A stretch of 64,000 nt of DNA from Pseudoalteromonas shioyasakiensis (GTDB lineage: Bacteria; Pseudomonadota; Gammaproteobacteria; Enterobacterales; Alteromonadaceae): positions 1,033,501 through 1,097,500 of the forward strand of contig CP058414.1 of NCBI GenBank assembly GCA_013391845.1, in the 5' to 3' direction. The translations under genes and the position numbers were made by a program. Numbering within the stretch: the first letter of the stretch is position 1; the number at the start of each line of letters is the position of its first letter. The notes beneath the pieces were generated by a model, which saw only the letters and a list, made by a program, of their open reading frames with translations, was not told where the DNA came from and ran no database searches. Below are positions 53,110-63,262 of this stretch, in pieces.

Positions 53110-55191
53110 TTAAGCTTGTGCGTAGTTTGATTTGCCAGCAAGCCAGCGCTGAATCAATTTATCGGTTAGTTCTGGGTAGCCGTTTAAAATTTTGAAGGCT
53201 ATTGGTCTAACATGATCGAGTGTTTGCTTATCGCGGTTTAGGTCGGCGATTTTAAATTCAGCTAGGCCTGTTTGTTTGGTACCAAGTACTTCACCTGGGC
53301 CACGAATTTCAAGATCTCGTTCTGCGATAATAAAACCATCGTTACTTTCACGCAGCACACCTAAGCGTTTTTGAGCCGTCGCTGATAATGGCGAATGATA
53401 GAGTAAAACACAATGTGAAGCCGTAGCTCCTCGACCAACACGGCCACGTAGCTGGTGGAGTTGTGCGAGCCCTAGCCGCTCAGGATTCTCTATAATAATA
53501 AGGCTGGCATTGGGCACATCAACACCCACTTCAATCACTGTTGTGGCAACGAGTACATGAATATTCCCGGCTTTAAACTCACTCATGATGGCTTGTTTTT
53601 CTGCGGCTTTCATCCGCCCGTGCACTAAGCCAACGTTTAATTCTGGCAATGCTGCTTTTAATTGCTCAGCGCTATCTTCGGCGGCTTGGCATTGCAGAAC
53701 TTCAGATTCATCAATCAAGGTGCAAACCCAATACACTTGCCGACCTTGCTCTGTGCAGGCTGTTCTAACGCGCTGGATAATTTCGTCGCGACGGGTATCA
53801 GGAATAGCCACTGTGGTAATAGGCGTTCTACCAGGTGGTAACTCATCAATCACTGAGGTTTCTAAGTCTGCATAGGCCGTCATTGCTAATGTTCGCGGGA
53901 TAGGTGTTGCAGTCATTACTAATTGGTGTGGATAACAGTCACCAAAGCGGCCTTTTTCACGCAGTGATAAGCGCTGATGAACACCAAAGCGATGTTGCTC
54001 ATCAATAATAATTAATACCAGGTTGTTAAACTCAACCTGCTCTTGGAATAATGCATGGGTGCCAACAATCATTTGCGCTTCCCCAGAGGCAATTTTTTCA
54101 AGAGTCGTTGCGCGCTCTTTACCTTTACTTTTGCCACCTAACCAAGCGACTTCAATTCCTAATTGATTAAACCATTGGCTAAAGTTGATGCCATGTTGCT
54201 CTGATAAAATCTCAGTAGGTGCCATTAAAGCTACTTGGTACCCTTCGCTTATCGCGGTGAGTGCGCTGAGCGCTGCGACTAAGGTTTTACCAGAGCCTAC
54301 ATCGCCTTGCACTAAGCGCATCATTGGAAATGGGTGCTGCAAGTCACCTTTTATTTCTGCCACGACACGACTTTGTGCATTGGTTGGGCAAAAGGCTAAA
54401 TTAGCTAAAAATTGCTGCTCAAGCTGATTATGAGGTTTTAATGCAACTGCTTTTACGTTTTGCCCTTTTTGCCGCAGCTTTAATAGGCTTAAGTTTTGGG
54501 CTAGTAACTCTTCAAAGACTAAACGTTGTTGGGCAGGGTGCATACCTTGCTCTAGAGCTGTTAAATCAATATCGTTTTGTGGGCGATGTAAAGTCATTAA
54601 AGCATCGGCTAAGCGCATTCCAGTTGGCTGAAACTGCTCTGGCAGTAGTTCTTCTACTGGGTATTTACGTAATAGAGCAAGCGCCTGATCGCTAAGTGCA
54701 CGAATAGATAACTGCTTAAGACCTTCGGTAACTGGGTATACTGGTGTCAGCGTTGTGTTTGTTGGTTGCTCAGATGGGGTATCCGATAAGCTGTATTCTG
54801 GGTGTGTCATTTCAAAACCAACACGACCACGGCGGATCTCCCCAAAGCAGCGAATGATTTTACCTGTACTTAAAGCGTTTTTTTGAGCTGCACTAAAGTT
54901 AAAAAACCTGAGTGTTAAACGGCCTGTACCATCATTGACTTGGCAAACCAGCATGCGTCTTTTACCAAAGGTGATTTGGCTGGTTTCAATCGTGGCTTCA
55001 ACACTAACATGACTATGAGGTTGGAGTTCGTAGATTGGGTGAATGCGGGTGCGGTCTTCATAGCGGTGAGGCAAATGAAACAGCATGTCTTGCACCGTCT
55101 CAATATTTAGCTTAGCAAGACGCTCGGCCATTTTCGGGCCGACGCCTTTTAATTCTGTAATTGGGTATAACGCTAAGCTAGGATGACTCAA
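53110..55191 (-). CDS. recG: ATP-dependent DNA helicase RecG
   Basis: A 693-residue branched-DNA helicase for fork reversal and recombination. The wedge/OB region occupies about 1-180. Walker A is GDVGSGKTLVAALSA (about residue 293), the DEQH motif is IIDEQHRFGVHQR, and motif VI lies in QLRGRVGRG. Length and domain order are normal. It follows trmH on the same strand, 39 bases away, as in the E. coli spoT-trmH-recG order. Confidence 0.97.
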   Translation of the reverse strand: MSHPSLALYPITELKGVGPKMAERLAKLNIETVQDMLFHLPHRYEDRTRIHPIYELQPHSHVSVEATIETSQITFGKRRMLVCQVNDGTGRLTLRFFNFSAAQKNALSTGKIIRCFGEIRRGRVGFEMTHPEYSLSDTPSEQPTNTTLTPVYPVTEGLKQLSIRALSDQALALLRKYPVEELLPEQFQPTGMRLADALMTLHRPQNDIDLTALEQGMHPAQQRLVFEELLAQNLSLLKLRQKGQNVKAVALKPHNQLEQQFLANLAFCPTNAQSRVVAEIKGDLQHPFPMMRLVQGDVGSGKTLVAALSALTAISEGYQVALMAPTEILSEQHGINFSQWFNQLGIEVAWLGGKSKGKERATTLEKIASGEAQMIVGTHALFQEQVEFNNLVLIIIDEQHRFGVHQRLSLREKGRFGDCYPHQLVMTATPIPRTLAMTAYADLETSVIDELPPGRTPITTVAIPDTRRDEIIQRVRTACTEQGRQVYWVCTLIDESEVLQCQAAEDSAEQLKAALPELNVGLVHGRMKAAEKQAIMSEFKAGNIHVLVATTVIEVGVDVPNASLIIIENPERLGLAQLHQLRGRVGRGATASHCVLLYHSPLSATAQKRLGVLRESNDGFIIAERDLEIRGPGEVLGTKQTGLAEFKIADLNRDKQTLDHVRPIAFKILNGYPELTDKLIQRWLAGKSNYAQA

Positions 55192-55230
55192 AGGTGACTC
55201 AAATTATTAATTAGTAGACTGTTTTTCAGT

Positions 55231-55947
55231 TTACTTGCACTCGTTAGTAGCTTCAAGCGGTTGCGTGTGTTTTAAAATGTTCCAGAACGTTTCATCAGCA
55301 ACAATGTCACCATTTTCATCAAGCTCAGGGTACGGCAGCTCTTTTTCGCGGCATTGTTCTGCAATAATAGGGTGGCAGCCCTCAAACAAGATACGATGCT
55401 TAATTCTGGCATCAAGCATATCTCGGTTGTAAAGCCCAGCTTCTTCCCTTTGGCGCTGTGCTTCAAATAGAATAAGCGCTGCTGCTACGGATACATTAAG
55501 AGACTGCACCATCCCTTGCATTGGGATGATGATGTTTTTATCAGCGTGAGCGAGGGCGCGTGATGAAATACCGTCTCGTTCTTGGCCAACAATGACAGCT
55601 GTTGGTTTGGTGTAGTCGATTTCGCGAAAGTCGACTGCATCATCTGTTAAGTGAGTTGCTAAAATTTGTACTTCAGGGTTGTGAGCACGCATCATGGCAA
55701 CGGCCTCATCGATATCACGATGCAAGTGGGTTTCTAGCCAGTTCTTACTACCGCCTGAGGTATTGTTGGTTAACCATTTTTGATTCTCTGGCCATACAGC
55801 ATGTACGTGATGGCAGCCCGTTGCGTCTGCTGTGCGGGCAATAGCAGATAAATTATGATGCTTGTGTACTTCTTCTAAACAAACCGTTAGGTCCGTTTGG
55901 CGGCGATCTAATACGCGCTTAATACGCTCAAAGCGAGTTGTATCCAT
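55231..55947 (-). CDS. trmH: tRNA (guanosine(18)-2'-O)-methyltransferase
   Basis: A 238-residue SPOUT-fold enzyme that methylates G18 in the D-loop of tRNAs with S-adenosylmethionine. The catalytic arginine region (SAIARTADATGCHHVHAV) and motifs II and III (VGQERDGIS and IPMQGMVQSLNVSVA) with the knot cysteine-free loop are complete. Probably co-transcribed with recG. Confidence 0.95.
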   Translation of the reverse strand: MDTTRFERIKRVLDRRQTDLTVCLEEVHKHHNLSAIARTADATGCHHVHAVWPENQKWLTNNTSGGSKNWLETHLHRDIDEAVAMMRAHNPEVQILATHLTDDAVDFREIDYTKPTAVIVGQERDGISSRALAHADKNIIIPMQGMVQSLNVSVAAALILFEAQRQREEAGLYNRDMLDARIKHRILFEGCHPIIAEQCREKELPYPELDENGDIVADETFWNILKHTQPLEATNECK

Positions 55948-55991
55948 AGTTGTGTGCTCGTTGACGGATTCTAATTGGCGCTGATTATACC

Positions 55992-56450
55992 CTAGGGAAC
56001 AACAGCTCGGCTAATTGGGTTTTGTAATGAGATCAGCGTTTCTGTTGATTGAATAGCTTCGATGGCTTGTATTTTGTTAATTAACACATCTTGTAGATGA
56101 TCAATTGAGCGCGCCATCACTTTGATAAATATACTGTAATTACCTGTGGTGTAATAGGCTTCGACAACCTCTTCTAATTCTTTTAAATGCAGTAAAGTTT
56201 GCGGGTAATCACGAGCGTTATTGAGATTAATGCCAATAAAGCAGCAAACATCGTAACCAAGCTGTTTGGCATCAATACTGACTTGGGTACCTGTAATAAT
56301 ACCCGCTTGTTTCATCTTTTCGACCCTAACATGAATGGTGCCGGCACTTACAGCAAAGCGTTTAGCAAGTTCTGCATACGCTGTTCGGGCATTTTCCATT
56401 AAAGCGTTAAGGATGTTTTTATCGAGATTATCGATTTGATAATTTTCCAT
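55992..56450 (-). CDS. asnC: Transcriptional regulator AsnC
   Basis: A 152-residue Lrp/AsnC-family regulator. The N-terminal HTH (TAYAELAKRFAVSAGTIHVRVEK region) and C-terminal RAM domain (EAYYTTGNYSIFIKVM) are almost identical to E. coli AsnC. The start MENYQIDNLD at 56450 matches E. coli; the frame opens further up at 56480. It responds to asparagine and activates the divergent asnA. The 197-base gap between them holds both promoters. Confidence 0.95.
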   Translation of the reverse strand: MENYQIDNLDKNILNALMENARTAYAELAKRFAVSAGTIHVRVEKMKQAGIITGTQVSIDAKQLGYDVCCFIGINLNNARDYPQTLLHLKELEEVVEAYYTTGNYSIFIKVMARSIDHLQDVLINKIQAIEAIQSTETLISLQNPISRAVVP

Positions 56451-56647
56451 GGTATTTCTTAGTATTAATTGTTGAATCAATAATTTTTATAGCATTATTT
56501 TTATGAATATTTCAATGTTAAGTTCTTTTTATTGCGGGTTATTGAAAATAATCTTTGTTTGGTTGAGGATTGCTTTAACAGGAGGAGCCAAGCAGCGGGT
56601 TTCTCTAATTAAGCAAGTAACAATAACTGGGAATGAGGCCAATTATT

Positions 56648-57643
56648 ATGAGTTCACACTACCTGCAGCAACAGCAGCAAATTAGTAAAGTAAAACAGTT
56701 TTTTTCAAGCCAATTAGAACAACAATTAGGGTTAGTTGAAGTACAAGCGCCGATCTTGGCAAAAGTAGGCGATGGTATTCAAGATAACTTAAGCGGTACT
56801 GAAAGTGCTGTATCGGTAGCAGTGAAAACAATTCCGGGTAGCCAATTTGAAGTGGTCCACTCTTTAGCAAAGTGGAAACGTAAGACCTTGGCTGATTACG
56901 ATTTTTCGGTAGGTGAAGGACTTTATACGCATATGAAAGCGCTTCGCCCTGATGAAGAATCTTTAAGCCCAATCCACTCGGTGTATGTTGACCAATGGGA
57001 TTGGGAAAAAGTGATTTGCGAGAGTACAGAGCGTACCTTAGACAAACTAAAAGAAACCGTAACATCGCTTTATCAGGCGATTAAAGCAACCGAACGCTTT
57101 GTGGCTAGTGAGTTTGATTTAACCTCGTTTTTGCCCGAGCAAATCACCTTTGTACACAGTGAACAGCTACGTCAGATGTATCCTGACTTTACAGCGAAAC
57201 AACGTGAAAAAGCGGTCGCACAAGAATACGGTGCGGTATTTTTAATTGGTATAGGCGGCACACTTGCCGATGGTAAAATTCATGACGTACGAGCGCCCGA
57301 TTATGACGATTGGTCAACACAAACCTGTAGTAAATTTGCAGGTTTAAACGGTGATATTTTAGTTTGGAACCCAGTGCTTGAAGATGCATTTGAAATCTCT
57401 TCAATGGGGATTCGAGTAAGTCCTGATGCCTTAGCTACTCAATTAGCGATTACAGGCGACCAAGCTCGTTTGGAGTTTGATTGGCATAAACAGCTACTCG
57501 CGAAGAAGTTTCCGCAAACGATAGGTGGTGGTATTGGTCAATCACGACTCGCTATGTTGCTGTTACAAAAACAGCATATCGGGCAAGTACAAGTAGGTGT
57601 TTGGCCTGAGCAGCTAAAACAGCAAGTGGAAGGAATTCTTTAA
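56648..57643 (+). CDS. asnA: Aspartate-ammonia ligase (asparagine synthetase A)
   Basis: A 331-residue enzyme that makes asparagine from aspartate, ammonia and ATP. It contains the AsnA core ([13 protein letters not shown] and [28 protein letters not shown], cited in part), closely matching E. coli in length and motif spacing. The ATG at 56648 is chosen over 56633 because it starts the family N-terminus and has GAGG nine bases upstream. It is divergent from its regulator asnC. Confidence 0.96.
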   Translation: MSSHYLQQQQQISKVKQFFSSQLEQQLGLVEVQAPILAKVGDGIQDNLSGTESAVSVAVKTIPGSQFEVVHSLAKWKRKTLADYDFSVGEGLYTHMKALRPDEESLSPIHSVYVDQWDWEKVICESTERTLDKLKETVTSLYQAIKATERFVASEFDLTSFLPEQITFVHSEQLRQMYPDFTAKQREKAVAQEYGAVFLIGIGGTLADGKIHDVRAPDYDDWSTQTCSKFAGLNGDILVWNPVLEDAFEISSMGIRVSPDALATQLAITGDQARLEFDWHKQLLAKKFPQTIGGGIGQSRLAMLLLQKQHIGQVQVGVWPEQLKQQVEGIL

Positions 57644-57665
57644 ATTAAGATTTAAAGACCCTGGT

Positions 57666-57696
57666 AAAAAGAGGCTTTAACTTAAAGCCTCTTTTT
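57666..57696. terminator. Bidirectional terminator between asnA and the DUF342 gene
   Basis: The perfect stem AAAAAGAGGCTTTAA / TTAAAGCCTCTTTTT is centred at 57681 and flanked by A and T runs. It serves both convergent genes; the DUF342 stop is three bases beyond it. Confidence 0.9.
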
Positions 57697-57698
57697 TA

Positions 57699-59303
57699 TT
57701 AACTAGTTTTAAACTCAACCTCGACCTTGTTTTCTTCGAGCTTCACTTTGCAAGGTGGATATTGGCGGTTAGTTAAAAGTACTTTTTCGAAAATATGAAT
57801 TTCGACGCCGGAGTGTAGTTTTTTATTAACTACTAACTGCGCATCTTCCAGTAAATCATGCAAATGATGCTCTAAGCTTGATAGCTTTTTCTCAAGAGTT
57901 TCAGCTTGCTCGCAATAGTGCATTTGTGTGGCACCAATTTTTGCGAGTAATTGCTTTTTCTTTTCGGCATCTTTTACTTGATCTGCCTTTTCAATAGCAG
58001 TTTGTAAGGTATCAAGTTGCGCATCTGTTTGTGCTAAGTCTTTTAAGCACTGATCTGTTTGCGCGGTTACATCAGCACCTGAAGCGGCTAAGTTAATCAC
58101 CATTTTAGCACCCGATTCATTGCCAATTTCGCCAGCAATAATCATTTGTGCATCTAAGATTTCTCCGCCGAATAGCTTGCCTTGCGGATTATCTTCTTGG
58201 CCTATTTGCAACAGCTTAGTGGCTTTCATCGTACAATGGCTGGCTTGGCGCTCAATGAGAATATTATTGGCTTCAAGATAGCAGTATTGACCATGTGATA
58301 AGTGAATGTCACCTTGGCTGATGATATTACATGATAACTTTTTATCTTCGAGCTGGTGGCCAATCACGCCTTGTTTTATGGTGATATCGCCAGCCGCTGA
58401 TAAATGACCAGACTCTACAGTACCCATAACAGTTATATCGCCTTTGGCATTAATACGCATGCCTGGTTCAACGTTATGAGTCACAATGACGCTGCCTTCA
58501 AAGTCTACGTGACCACTTTTTACGTTTACATCGGCAATAGTAAAAATATCATCAACACGCATGCCATTGGCAATATCAACAGGGACACCGGCAATGACAG
58601 AAATGAGTTCAAGTGGATTATTTTTAGATATTTCGGTACCTTCACCAGCAACTAATGTACTGCTCTCACCTGGTTTGGCTGGCAGTACATCACCGGTGAC
58701 AGTAAAGCCTTCTTTACCAGGAGTTGCCGGAATTTGTTTAACTAGTAATACGCCAGGCTCTACGCTAGCTAATTTACCAAAGTCACGCATATCGGCAGTG
58801 CCATCCTCTCGTAGCTTTGGTTTTTTTAGGCGATCTTTTAAGGTCTCAACTTGTGGTACAAATTTGGATGGTTGACCATCAATAGGCAAGCGACCTTTTG
58901 CTAGCACCCCTTTAGCTACTTCTCCTGCGGGTAATTCAAATTGCTTCTGTAGTAATTGTTCTAAAAAGGTTTGTTTGTAACCTCGGGCTACCCCTGCTTT
59001 GATAAGCTCTTTCTTCGCTTCTTCAAGGCTCATTACTTTACCGCCTTCAGCGACGGTTAGCTCGCCTGTAGCCAGCATTTTATCATCGCTCAAAGTTACA
59101 ACTAAGCTTGCATCATGTTTAGAAGCGACCACAAGCATGCGCTCATTAGAGTCACTTTTGAAGAAATTATTGATAGCTTCATGATCCACTCTGCATTCAC
59201 AAAATGGTGACTTTTCTAATGCCTCGATAATAAACGCAGCACTAGGAGGCGAGTTTTCATGAACATCTAATAAAACGTTGCCGTTGTGAGCGAGCTTAAA
59301 CAC
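57699..59303 (-). CDS. DUF342/FapA-family protein
   Basis: A 534-residue cytoplasmic protein of the DUF342 (FapA) family. After an N-terminal alpha/beta region (about 1-170), residues about 200-385 form a right-handed beta-helix with short repeats (GHVDFEGSVIVTHNVEPGMRI and similar). A coiled coil follows (about 400-480). It has no signal or membrane span. FapA-like proteins are linked to motility or c-di-GMP-related surface behaviour in some species, but the function here is unknown. It lies in the segment that separates spoT from trmH in this genome. Confidence 0.85.
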   Translation of the reverse strand: MFKLAHNGNVLLDVHENSPPSAAFIIEALEKSPFCECRVDHEAINNFFKSDSNERMLVVASKHDASLVVTLSDDKMLATGELTVAEGGKVMSLEEAKKELIKAGVARGYKQTFLEQLLQKQFELPAGEVAKGVLAKGRLPIDGQPSKFVPQVETLKDRLKKPKLREDGTADMRDFGKLASVEPGVLLVKQIPATPGKEGFTVTGDVLPAKPGESSTLVAGEGTEISKNNPLELISVIAGVPVDIANGMRVDDIFTIADVNVKSGHVDFEGSVIVTHNVEPGMRINAKGDITVMGTVESGHLSAAGDITIKQGVIGHQLEDKKLSCNIISQGDIHLSHGQYCYLEANNILIERQASHCTMKATKLLQIGQEDNPQGKLFGGEILDAQMIIAGEIGNESGAKMVINLAASGADVTAQTDQCLKDLAQTDAQLDTLQTAIEKADQVKDAEKKKQLLAKIGATQMHYCEQAETLEKKLSSLEHHLHDLLEDAQLVVNKKLHSGVEIHIFEKVLLTNRQYPPCKVKLEENKVEVEFKTS

Positions 59304-59424
59304 TTGTAATCCTTTTTTACTACTCTAGCTAAAGGTTTTATTAATTATAACAACAGAGTGCTAGAGAATTGCTTATGAGTCAAGAATTTCGGATGAGGAA
59401 AGTGGTAAGTTTTTCTAAAATAGC

Positions 59425-59447
59425 GCCAGCAACATTGCGTTGCTGGC
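59425..59447 (-). terminator. Terminator of the rpoZ-spoT-ridA operon
   Basis: The stem GCCAGCAAC (59425-59433) / GTTGCTGGC (59439-59447) lies ten bases past the ridA stop on the minus strand and is followed in that direction by a T-rich tract. Confidence 0.75.
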
Positions 59448-59456
59448 AAGGAGCTA

Positions 59457-59849
59457 TTAGTTTGTTGACGGAAGCTCCATGATACCGTCAATCTCAACTT
59501 GAACGCCTTTTGGTAACGCACGTACGCCAATTGCTGCGCGAGCAGGGTATGGCTGCTTAAAGTACTGACTCATTACTTCGTTAACGATAGCGAAGTTAGA
59601 TAAGTCAGTTAAAAAGATATTTACTTTCACCATGTCTTGAATTTGACCGCCAGCAGCTTGGCAAACAGCTGTTAGGTTTTTGAATACTTGGTGGGTTTGT
59701 TCAGTAAAATCTTCAGAGATAACTTCCATTGTTTCTGGTACAAGTGGAATTTGACCTGATAAATAAACAGCCGTGCCTACTTTAACAGCTTGACTATAAG
59801 TACCGATAGCAGCAGGTGCATTATCAGTAGAAATAAAAGATTTGTTCAT
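59457..59849 (-). CDS. ridA: RidA family reactive enamine/imine deaminase
   Basis: A 130-residue protein of the RidA/YjgF family that removes reactive enamines and imines produced by PLP enzymes. It has the family motif [20 protein letters not shown] (about residues 103-122), with the key arginine in PARAAIG. It follows spoT by 11 bases and shares its transcript, an arrangement also seen in other gammaproteobacteria. It is the last gene before a hairpin terminator. Confidence 0.95.
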   Translation of the reverse strand: MNKSFISTDNAPAAIGTYSQAVKVGTAVYLSGQIPLVPETMEVISEDFTEQTHQVFKNLTAVCQAAGGQIQDMVKVNIFLTDLSNFAIVNEVMSQYFKQPYPARAAIGVRALPKGVQVEIDGIMELPSTN

Positions 59850-59860
59850 GATTATCCTTG

Positions 59861-61966
59861 TTACTTTTTACGATAGACTCTTTGCACATCAGGCATAACG
59901 CGAATGCGGCGCATAATATTAGCAACATGAACGCGGTTTTTTACCGTGATGCCTAAATCTATCATGTATAAATTACTTTCTTTTTCGTCAGTCGCTATCT
60001 CAACAATGTTGGCTTGGGTTGAGGCAACAACATTGGTTAATTTAGCTAGCGCACCTTGGTGGTTGATAATCTCAATACGAAGGGCTGCAATATATTCTTT
60101 CTCTGGGTTATCGTCCCATTTTACAACTAGGTATTTTGAGCGCTCTTTTTCCCAACCACGAATATTTTTACATTCTTGGCGGTGGACAGTAAGGCCTTTA
60201 CCTTGGCTAATATAAGCTGTTATAGCGTCGCCAGGCACTGGGCGGCAGCACTTAGAGTAGTTAACCAACATGCCTTCAGTGCCGATGATGGTTGCTTTTG
60301 CTTTTTGCGCTAGGTCATCAAGATCGCCGGCATCAACTTGCATCAAGCGTTTCGCTATCAACACACTCATTAAGTTACCAGAACCAATTTCAACTAATAG
60401 CTCAAGCACTGTATTTAGTTCATGCTCTTGAAGTACTCGGCGAATGTTTTCATCTGGAATATCATCCAGTTTGGTTTCACCTAGAGCTGAGTCGAGTAAA
60501 CGTCTACCGAGCAACATTGCTTCTTCATGCTGCTGACTCTTCAGGTAATTGCGAATACCTAAACGCGCTTTACCTGTAACAACAAAGTTTAACCAAGTTG
60601 CATTCGGGTGTGCGCCTGAGCTGGTGATGATTTCGACCGTTTGTCCTGTATCAAGAGGCTTGCTCAGAGGGTGAGGTTTACGATTAACACGTGCACCCAC
60701 ACAAGTATTACCAACATCAGTATGCACTGCGTACGCAAAGTCGACAGCTGTTGCGCCCATAGGGAGCTCAACTATACGGCCATCTGGCGTGAATACATAA
60801 ATCTCTTCAGGGAACAGCTCTGTTTTAACGTTTTCAACAAACTCAAAAGATGAGCCTGCACTTTGTTGAAGTTCCAATAAGCTTTGCATCCATTGGCGAG
60901 CACGCTGCTGTGCTGTATTACCTGCATTATCACCGGCTTTTTTATACATCCAGTGAGCAGCAACCCCTTTGTCTGCCATGTGATCCATATCGTGGGTACG
61001 GATTTGAATCTCTACAGGAATACCATGAGGGCCAACTAGTGAGGTATGAAGTGACTGATAGCCATTAGTTTTTGGTACTGCAATATAATCTTTAAAACGG
61101 GTTTCGATTGGCTTGTAAAGGTTATGAGCAACACCTAATACGCGGTAACAGGTATCCATATTATCAACATTGATACGGAATGCGTAGATATCCATTACTT
61201 CGTTAAACGACAGCTCTTTATTGAGCATTTTCTTATAAATACTATATAGGTGTTTTTCACGGCCAGATATAGTCGCTTCGATGCCAGATTCTTCTAAGCG
61301 CGCTTCAATTTCAGTTTTAATATTACTGATAACTTCTTTTCGGTTACCACGTGCTTTGACGACTTCTGATCTTAATGCGCGATGACGCATAGGGTAAAGG
61401 GCTTGAAAACCTAAATCTTCTAATTCATTTTTAATATCATGAATACCTAGGCGGTTCGCAATTGGTGCATAAATCTCTAGCGTTTCACGGGCAATTCGGC
61501 GGCGTTTATCTGGACGCAGCGCGCCTAAGGTGCGCATGTTATGGGTTCTATCAGCCAGTTTTATTAAGATCACGCGAATATCTTGGGTCATCGCCATGAT
61601 CATTTTTCGATAGTTTTCGGCTTGGAATTCTTTTTTATCTTTAAAGCTAAGTTTATCTAGCTTACTCACCCCTTCAACAAGCTCAGCAACTGTGTCGCCA
61701 AAAATTTCAGCTAAGTCTTGTTGGCTAAAGTCGGTGTCTTCAATCACGTCATGCATCAGGGCAGCCATCAGCGTTTCGTGATCTAGGTGCATGCCAGCGA
61801 GTACTTGTGTCACTTCGACAGGGTGGGTGATATAAGGCTCGCCACTTGAGCGAGTTTGGCCTTCGTGGGCTTCGCGAGCTACCACGTATGCTTTTTGTAC
61901 CAGCTCAATCTCTGCTGGTGGTAAGTATTCGGATATTTTCTTTTTGAGGCCTTCGAATAGATACAA
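59861..61966 (-). CDS. spoT: Bifunctional (p)ppGpp synthetase/hydrolase SpoT
   Basis: A 701-residue stringent-response enzyme. The order is: HD hydrolase domain (about 20-175, HDVIEDT present), RelA/SpoT synthetase domain (about 215-325), TGS domain (about 380-450), helical/zinc-finger regions and a C-terminal ACT domain (about 625-701). The start is TTG at 61966, which begins with [10 protein letters not shown] like E. coli SpoT and has GGAG seven bases upstream; the frame opens further to 62044, which would add residues not seen in the family. It lies in the gmk / rpoZ-spoT-ridA block. Confidence 0.95.
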   Translation of the reverse strand: MYLFEGLKKKISEYLPPAEIELVQKAYVVAREAHEGQTRSSGEPYITHPVEVTQVLAGMHLDHETLMAALMHDVIEDTDFSQQDLAEIFGDTVAELVEGVSKLDKLSFKDKKEFQAENYRKMIMAMTQDIRVILIKLADRTHNMRTLGALRPDKRRRIARETLEIYAPIANRLGIHDIKNELEDLGFQALYPMRHRALRSEVVKARGNRKEVISNIKTEIEARLEESGIEATISGREKHLYSIYKKMLNKELSFNEVMDIYAFRINVDNMDTCYRVLGVAHNLYKPIETRFKDYIAVPKTNGYQSLHTSLVGPHGIPVEIQIRTHDMDHMADKGVAAHWMYKKAGDNAGNTAQQRARQWMQSLLELQQSAGSSFEFVENVKTELFPEEIYVFTPDGRIVELPMGATAVDFAYAVHTDVGNTCVGARVNRKPHPLSKPLDTGQTVEIITSSGAHPNATWLNFVVTGKARLGIRNYLKSQQHEEAMLLGRRLLDSALGETKLDDIPDENIRRVLQEHELNTVLELLVEIGSGNLMSVLIAKRLMQVDAGDLDDLAQKAKATIIGTEGMLVNYSKCCRPVPGDAITAYISQGKGLTVHRQECKNIRGWEKERSKYLVVKWDDNPEKEYIAALRIEIINHQGALAKLTNVVASTQANIVEIATDEKESNLYMIDLGITVKNRVHVANIMRRIRVMPDVQRVYRKK

Positions 61967-62096
61967 AGTCACACTCCAATGCGCAAATGAAGTAAATCGG
62001 TAACGGTATGAATAGAATATACGATGAAAAGAAGGGCTTGCCAACGGCTAGTGTAGAAATACTAGCCGTATAGCTAAATCAAAGCGGGGAGCTTGA

Positions 62097-62372
62097 TTAC
62101 TGGTTGCCACCTACGATAGCAGCCACAGCAGCCATTTCTGCTGCTTCTTGATGTTGTTGTTCTTCACGATCAATTAAGTCCATAGAAGAGCTATCAACTA
62201 GCCCTTTCTCAATTTCACGTAAAGCAATAACCGTTGGTTTGTCATTTTCAGCATCAACGAGTGGATCTTTACCACCAACCGCGATTTGGCGGGCACGACG
62301 AGCCGCAACTAAAATTAAGTCAAAACGATTACCAATTGCATCTACTGCATCTTCAACAGTTACGCGAGCCAT
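62097..62372 (-). CDS. rpoZ: RNA polymerase omega subunit
   Basis: A 91-residue omega subunit with [20 protein letters not shown] and the conserved [12 protein letters not shown] helix. It aids RNA polymerase assembly and forms part of the (p)ppGpp binding site. It precedes spoT, which fits its regulatory partner. Length is normal. Confidence 0.97.
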   Translation of the reverse strand: MARVTVEDAVDAIGNRFDLILVAARRARQIAVGGKDPLVDAENDKPTVIALREIEKGLVDSSSMDLIDREEQQHQEAAEMAAVAAIVGGNQ

Positions 62373-62473
62373 CTCAGCACTCCAAATAAATTCTTAAGCA
62401 AAGGCGTAGTTTACTGTACCAAGTTAAATTCGCCAATAGCTTGTGGTTAATTTTTATCTTATTCTTAAAAGTA

Positions 62474-63094
62474 TTATTTAAGTAAGTTCTCTAATAACGC
62501 CTGATGGCGCACAGTTTGGCTTTTTAACGATAAACGTTTAGCCATGACAATGGTTTCGATTTCAGCAAGCGCAGTATCAAAGTCATCGTTCACAACAACA
62601 TAGTCATACTCATTATAGTGTGATGTTTCTGATTGTGCTTTCGCCATTCTTCCTGCGATTACCTCAGCAGAGTCTTGACCACGGTTATTTAAACGTGATT
62701 CTAGTTCTTCTTTTGATGGTGGAAGTATGAAGATAGTCTCAACATCATCTACTAATTTACGAATTTGCTGAGCACCTTGCCAATCAATATCTAAAAATAC
62801 ATCAATACCTGCAGCAAGTTGGCTTTCGATTGCTTGCTTAGATGTACCATAGTAGTTATCAAAAACTTGCGCCCATTCAAAAAAGTCATTTTTCTCAATT
62901 AGCGCTTTGAAGTCATCCACAGAAACAAAATGATAGTGCACACCGTTTTCTTCACCCGGACGAGGTGAGCGAGTGGTGTGCGAAACCGATACTTTCATAT
63001 CGCCGTGTTTCTTTAATAAAGCACCAATTAAGCTTGATTTACCAGCCCCTGATGGAGCTGACAAGATAAATAAATTTCCGCGAGTTTGCGCCAT
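62474..63094 (-). CDS. gmk: Guanylate kinase
   Basis: A 206-residue enzyme that converts GMP to GDP with ATP. The P-loop is [15 protein letters not shown] (about residues 13-27), followed by the GMP-binding region [16 protein letters not shown]. It precedes rpoZ by 101 bases. GDP from this step feeds GTP and the (p)ppGpp synthesis of SpoT downstream. Confidence 0.97.
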   Translation of the reverse strand: MAQTRGNLFILSAPSGAGKSSLIGALLKKHGDMKVSVSHTTRSPRPGEENGVHYHFVSVDDFKALIEKNDFFEWAQVFDNYYGTSKQAIESQLAAGIDVFLDIDWQGAQQIRKLVDDVETIFILPPSKEELESRLNNRGQDSAEVIAGRMAKAQSETSHYNEYDYVVVNDDFDTALAEIETIVMAKRLSLKSQTVRHQALLENLLK

Positions 63095-63211
63095 GATTTG
63101 TCTCTAATAAAAAATAAACAGGCTCGGACTATCACTAATCCAAGCCTTTAATTCATCTATTGTACTTTATTTCGCTAAAAGTGCTCAAGTTTGCCTGCTT
63201 TTAGCCTCATG

Positions 63212-63241
63212 AAAAAAAAGACCCAGCAGGTGCTGGGTCTT
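63212..63241 (-). terminator. Rho-independent terminator of yicC
   Basis: The stem AAGACCCAGCA (63218-63228) / TGCTGGGTCTT (63231-63241) with a 2-base centre is preceded on the plus strand by eight A, giving a U-tract on the minus strand. It lies 21 bases after the yicC stop and separates yicC from gmk. Confidence 0.92.
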
Positions 63242-63262
63242 ATAAAAAGCTATATCACGCGT

